A stretch of DNA of 64,000 nucleotides from DATKQY01 sp035532475. GTDB lineage: Bacteria > Actinomycetota > Acidimicrobiia > Acidimicrobiales > Bog-793. Made by a program: the position numbers and the translations under genes. Below, piece by piece: positions 61,542 through 64,000 of the stretch (positions are counted from its first letter, which is position 1; every line of letters starts with the position of its first letter). Under the pieces are notes generated by a model. The model had not been told where the DNA came from. It worked only from the letters and a program-made list of their open reading frames with translations, and searched no databases. The DNA lies in assembly GCA_035532475.1 (NCBI GenBank), contig DATKQY010000015.1, positions 1-64,000 on the forward strand, given 5' to 3'.

Positions 61542-61558
61542 ATATCGCGATATATCGC
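61542..61558. promoter_or_regulatory. Nested palindromes, candidate PadR operator
   Basis: ATATCGCGATAT (61542-61553) and GCGATATATCGC (61547-61558) are two perfect 12-bp palindromes overlapping by 7 bp, made of the repeated unit ATATCGC. The site lies 50 bp before padR and 127 bp before the divergent Rv2466c-like gene. It is the AT-rich island of that intergenic region, as expected for an autoregulatory PadR site. Confidence 0.65.
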
Positions 61559-61684
61559 TAGACGCTCGCGATGCAACGACAGGGGAGGTGGAGCCGGCCG
61601 GGCCTGAAGGTCGACGCCGTAGGTTGGAGGGCCGAGCGTGGCGACCGCCCGGTCCCGCCCGCCCTGCCGCCCAAAGGTCGCGCC

Positions 61685-62299
61685 GTGATCGAGATGCCCG
61701 TCGTCGTCGACTTCTGGTTCGACCCGATCGGCCCGTGGGCCTGGATCACCTCGCGCCGGAGGCTCGAGGTGGAGAAGGTCCGCAATGTCAGCTCCCGCTG
61801 GCACGTGATGTCGCTCTCGCTGCTGAATGCCGGGCGCGGCGACATCCCCGACGGCCACCGGGAGCTGCTCGACGCGGCGTGGGGGCCGGTGCGGGTCTGC
61901 ATCGCGGCCGAGCAGGCGCAGGGCGCCGCGGTGCTCGGCCCGCTGTACACCGCGCTCGGGACGCAGCTGCACCTCGAACACCGGCTGCCCGGGCGCGAGA
62001 CGCTGCTCGCGGCGCTCGAGGAGGTGGGGCTCCCGCCGGGCCTCGCCGACGCGGCGGGCTCGACCGAGTACGACGAGGCGCTCGACGCGTCGCACCGCGC
62101 CGGGCTTGACCTGGTCGGCGATGAGGTCGGGACGCCCGTCGTCAGCGCGCTCGGCTCGGCGTTCTTCGGACCCGTCGTGTCGCCGATCCCCCGCGGCGAG
62201 GCGGCCGGCCAGCTCTGGGACGGCGTCCTCCTCGTCGCCGGCGCGGACGGCTCCTTCGAGCTGAAGCGCAGCCGGACGCTCCGCCCCGTCTTCGACTGA
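61685..62299 (+). CDS. Rv2466c-like DsbA-fold protein lacking the CxxC cysteines
   Basis: The 204-residue protein aligns along its length with mycothiol-dependent nitroreductase Rv2466c (about 207 residues): VVDFWFDPIGPWAWITSRRR, LEVEKVRNVSSRWHVMSLSL, WGPVRVCIAAEQAQGAAVLG, GDEVGTPVVSALGSAFFGPV and SPIPRGEAAGQLWDGV. In Rv2466c the active site is CPWC; here it is GPWA (residues 16-19), so both cysteines are gone. It therefore cannot do thiol chemistry in the known way. GTG 61685 was chosen by homology; an ATG at 61571 would add 38 random-looking residues. It diverges from padR. Confidence 0.88.
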   Translation: MIEMPVVVDFWFDPIGPWAWITSRRRLEVEKVRNVSSRWHVMSLSLLNAGRGDIPDGHRELLDAAWGPVRVCIAAEQAQGAAVLGPLYTALGTQLHLEHRLPGRETLLAALEEVGLPPGLADAAGSTEYDEALDASHRAGLDLVGDEVGTPVVSALGSAFFGPVVSPIPRGEAAGQLWDGVLLVAGADGSFELKRSRTLRPVFD

Positions 62300-62332
62300 C
62301 CAGGCCGCCCGCCGGACCGATCGCCACGTCGC

Positions 62333-64000
62333 TCAGGAGGCGAAGGTTCCGCCCCGCCGCAACGCGCCGTCCGGCGCCGGCGCGCCGTCGGCCGAGGGCA
62401 CCCCGTCGACGAGCACGAGGTCGCGACCGCGCACGGCCGGGATCCGCGGGCCGGGGAGCACGCCCCCGGTGAGGTTCAGCGGGTCCGCCGCCGAGAGCCG
62501 GACGACGACGCCCCCCGGGGGGCTGGAGGCGACGCGCCGCAGGGCGTCGAGTGCCTCGGGCTGGGCGAACTGCTCGCCGGTGAGCCCGCCGACGAACCGG
62601 CCGCCCCGGACCACGCCACGTGCCTCGAGCCGCCGGAGCGCCCACAGCACGTCGCGCCACGCGAGCGCGGCCGGCTCCCGCGAGACGAGGTCGCGAAAGA
62701 CGACGCCCCAGCGGGCGAGAAGCTGGCGGGCGTAGGCGTCGCCCAGCTCGTCGGGATCGAAGTCCTCCGGTGAGGCCCCCTCCAGCACGGACCAGCGGCC
62801 TCCCGCGAGTGCCGGCGGGATCGCGCGGCGGAGCGCCCCGGCATCTCCGGTCCCGCCGGTGCGGGGCAACGGCCGGAGCGGCCGCCTGGGGCGGCCGGCG
62901 CGGGCATCGGTGCTTCGGTAGCGGCCGGCCAGCAGGGAGCGCACGGCCTGGAAGCCGTCCGAGGTGAGCCAGCCGCGGGCCACGCCGTCCCACAGGGCCT
63001 CGGCGACCTCGGTCGGCATCCGGTCGGTCGCCTGGCAGAGGTCGGCGAAGAAGAGCGCCCCCCGCTCCTGGAGCGCCTCCAGCACCTCGTCGGCCGCGCC
63101 CGGCGAGGGCGCGACCGGCGCAGCGTCGCCACGCGCCGCGGCGAGGAGGAACGCGAGGTCCTCGCGCCGCGCGATCGATACCGGCGTGGCACGCGAGGGG
63201 GTGGCCCCGCCACGGCGCGCCGGGGCCTCGGCCGGATCCGCCTGGCGCGGGGCGAGCCGGCCCCACACGACCTCGCCGTGGGCGCAGAGCTCGTCGAGGA
63301 GGTAGGGGCGGTAGCCGGAGACGCGGGCGGGCAGGATCGCCTCCTCCCAGGCCCCGACGGGGGCTTCGAACCCCTGCAGCTGGTCGATGACGGCGGCGAG
63401 ACCGCCGATCTCGCGCACCTTCGACCCCGGTGCGACGTGCTGCCACTCCAGCAGGAACCTGACGAGGTGCTGGGCGCTCACCGGCGGGAACGAGCGCCGC
63501 TCGCGGTCGCGGCTGCGGGCGTGGATCCTGGCCGCGAGTCGCTTCGCGCACCAGCGGTCGCCGAGCACCCGCAGTACCCCGCCGGTGGCCTCGATCGCGG
63601 CGAGGGCGCTCGACACCGAGCCGACCGCCACGTCGCCGACGGCCTCGGCGAGCTGCTCGGCGGTGACCGGACCGGTGTGCTCGAGCTGGCCGCGCACGGC
63701 GAGCACGAGCGCGTCCTCGGCCGAGGGGGCCGGTCGCCCGGCGAGCGACGCCGGCAGCGGATGATCGGGGACGAAGGACACGCCGGGCCAGAGGCCCTCG
63801 ACTTCCCGGCGCCGCTCGGTCGCGCACCACCGGACGCCGGCGCCCGGACCGGAGGAGGCGGCCAGCTCGGCCGTCATGGCGCGACCCGCTTCGGCGAGCG
63901 CCGCGAAGTGGGCCTGCCAGCGTTCGTCGGGGACGACGCCCACGAGCGAGCAGAGCAGCTCGTGGAGCTCCTCGGGGTCGCGCGGGTCCGGGAGGGTCTC
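62333..64000 (-). CDS. lhr: Lhr-family ATP-dependent helicase, C-terminal part
   Basis: Large helicase-related protein of DNA repair, a 3'-5' translocase. Only the C-terminal 555 residues are in the window; the frame is open to base 64000 and continues beyond. The visible part holds the winged-helix and Lhr-specific C-terminal domains: TLPDPRDPEELHELLCSLVG, LVRFLLEWQHVAPGSKVREI, WEEAILPARVSGYRPYLLDE, RWSVLEGASPEDFDPDELGD and AYARQLLARWGVVFRDLVSR. RRLEARGVVRGGRFVGGLTG and AADPLNLTGGVLPGPRIPAV are near the end. The helicase motor motifs lie outside. A 33-bp gap separates it from the convergent Rv2466c-like gene. Confidence 0.93.
   Translation of the reverse strand, partial: ETLPDPRDPEELHELLCSLVGVVPDERWQAHFAALAEAGRAMTAELAASSGPGAGVRWCATERRREVEGLWPGVSFVPDHPLPASLAGRPAPSAEDALVLAVRGQLEHTGPVTAEQLAEAVGDVAVGSVSSALAAIEATGGVLRVLGDRWCAKRLAARIHARSRDRERRSFPPVSAQHLVRFLLEWQHVAPGSKVREIGGLAAVIDQLQGFEAPVGAWEEAILPARVSGYRPYLLDELCAHGEVVWGRLAPRQADPAEAPARRGGATPSRATPVSIARREDLAFLLAAARGDAAPVAPSPGAADEVLEALQERGALFFADLCQATDRMPTEVAEALWDGVARGWLTSDGFQAVRSLLAGRYRSTDARAGRPRRPLRPLPRTGGTGDAGALRRAIPPALAGGRWSVLEGASPEDFDPDELGDAYARQLLARWGVVFRDLVSREPAALAWRDVLWALRRLEARGVVRGGRFVGGLTGEQFAQPEALDALRRVASSPPGGVVVRLSAADPLNLTGGVLPGPRIPAVRGRDLVLVDGVPSADGAPAPDGALRRGGTFAS

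Overview
The window is high-GC DNA from an actinobacterium. Supporting signs are many GTG starts, 4-bp stop/start overlaps, HspR with a HAIR operator, CrgA, a PASTA kinase / PP2C / FHA cell-wall locus, a GlnR-like box, a relative of the mycothiol-dependent Rv2466c reductase, and several -10 hexamers only 6-9 nt upstream of start codons (leaderless transcripts). The mix fits a deep-branching lineage such as Acidimicrobiia. That placement is inference; no rRNA is present.

Layout. 1-4.7 kb: partial tRNA-Gly(CCC), dcd, convergent amtB-glnB behind a GlnR-like box, gpmA and an ACT-domain protein. 4.8-11.5 kb: heat-shock operon dnaK-grpE-dnaJ-hspR-clpB behind a HAIR/promoter. 11.6-20.2 kb: purine synthesis, purA-purD-purB-purC-purS-purQ in one overlapping operon, then purL separated by a small reverse-strand gene of unknown function. 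20.2-27.7 kb: cell division and wall control: crgA, divergent pabA, then reverse-strand fhaA-fhaB-pstP-pbpA-pknB. The rodA and pknA genes that usually sit in this locus are absent. 27.8-28.6 kb: tRNA-Leu(CAG), then a gene-free stretch with two covarying hairpin repeats. 28.6-32.1 kb: VOC protein, LON-domain protein, and a GntR-ABC transporter operon whose operator overlaps the regulator's start codon. 32.2-38.7 kb: aldehyde dehydrogenase, TerC, a small membrane protein and a CtpE-like P-type ATPase. 38.9-45.9 kb: accessory catabolic region, with two SMP-30 lactonase paralogues (one frameshifted) and a SnoaL-like protein facing an amidohydrolase / acyl-CoA synthetase / SDR / MaoC operon. 46-47.8 kb: fused pabB-pabC. 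47.9-51.3 kb: frameshifted GGDEF-EAL gene and a glycosyltransferase lacking its middle. 51.4-54.4 kb: pntAA-pntAB-pntB transhydrogenase. 54.4-64 kb: ferritin-like protein, Rho_N-like small protein, EamA exporter, two divergent citrate synthase-family genes (one with an N-terminal HTH), remains of a second EAL gene, ABM monooxygenase, divergent padR / cysteine-less Rv2466c-like pair, and the C-terminal part of an Lhr helicase.

Housekeeping blocks are intact. All recognisable gene damage lies in accessory genes at 40-41 kb, 48-51 kb and 59-60 kb. Whether it is true decay or indel error cannot be decided from this sequence alone. The strongest leads are the covarying hairpin repeats after tRNA-Leu, the HTH-citrate synthase fusion, the Rv2466c-like protein without cysteines, the SMP-30/SnoaL/CoA-ligase cluster, and DosR-like palindromes near the GGDEF-EAL and ferritin-like genes.
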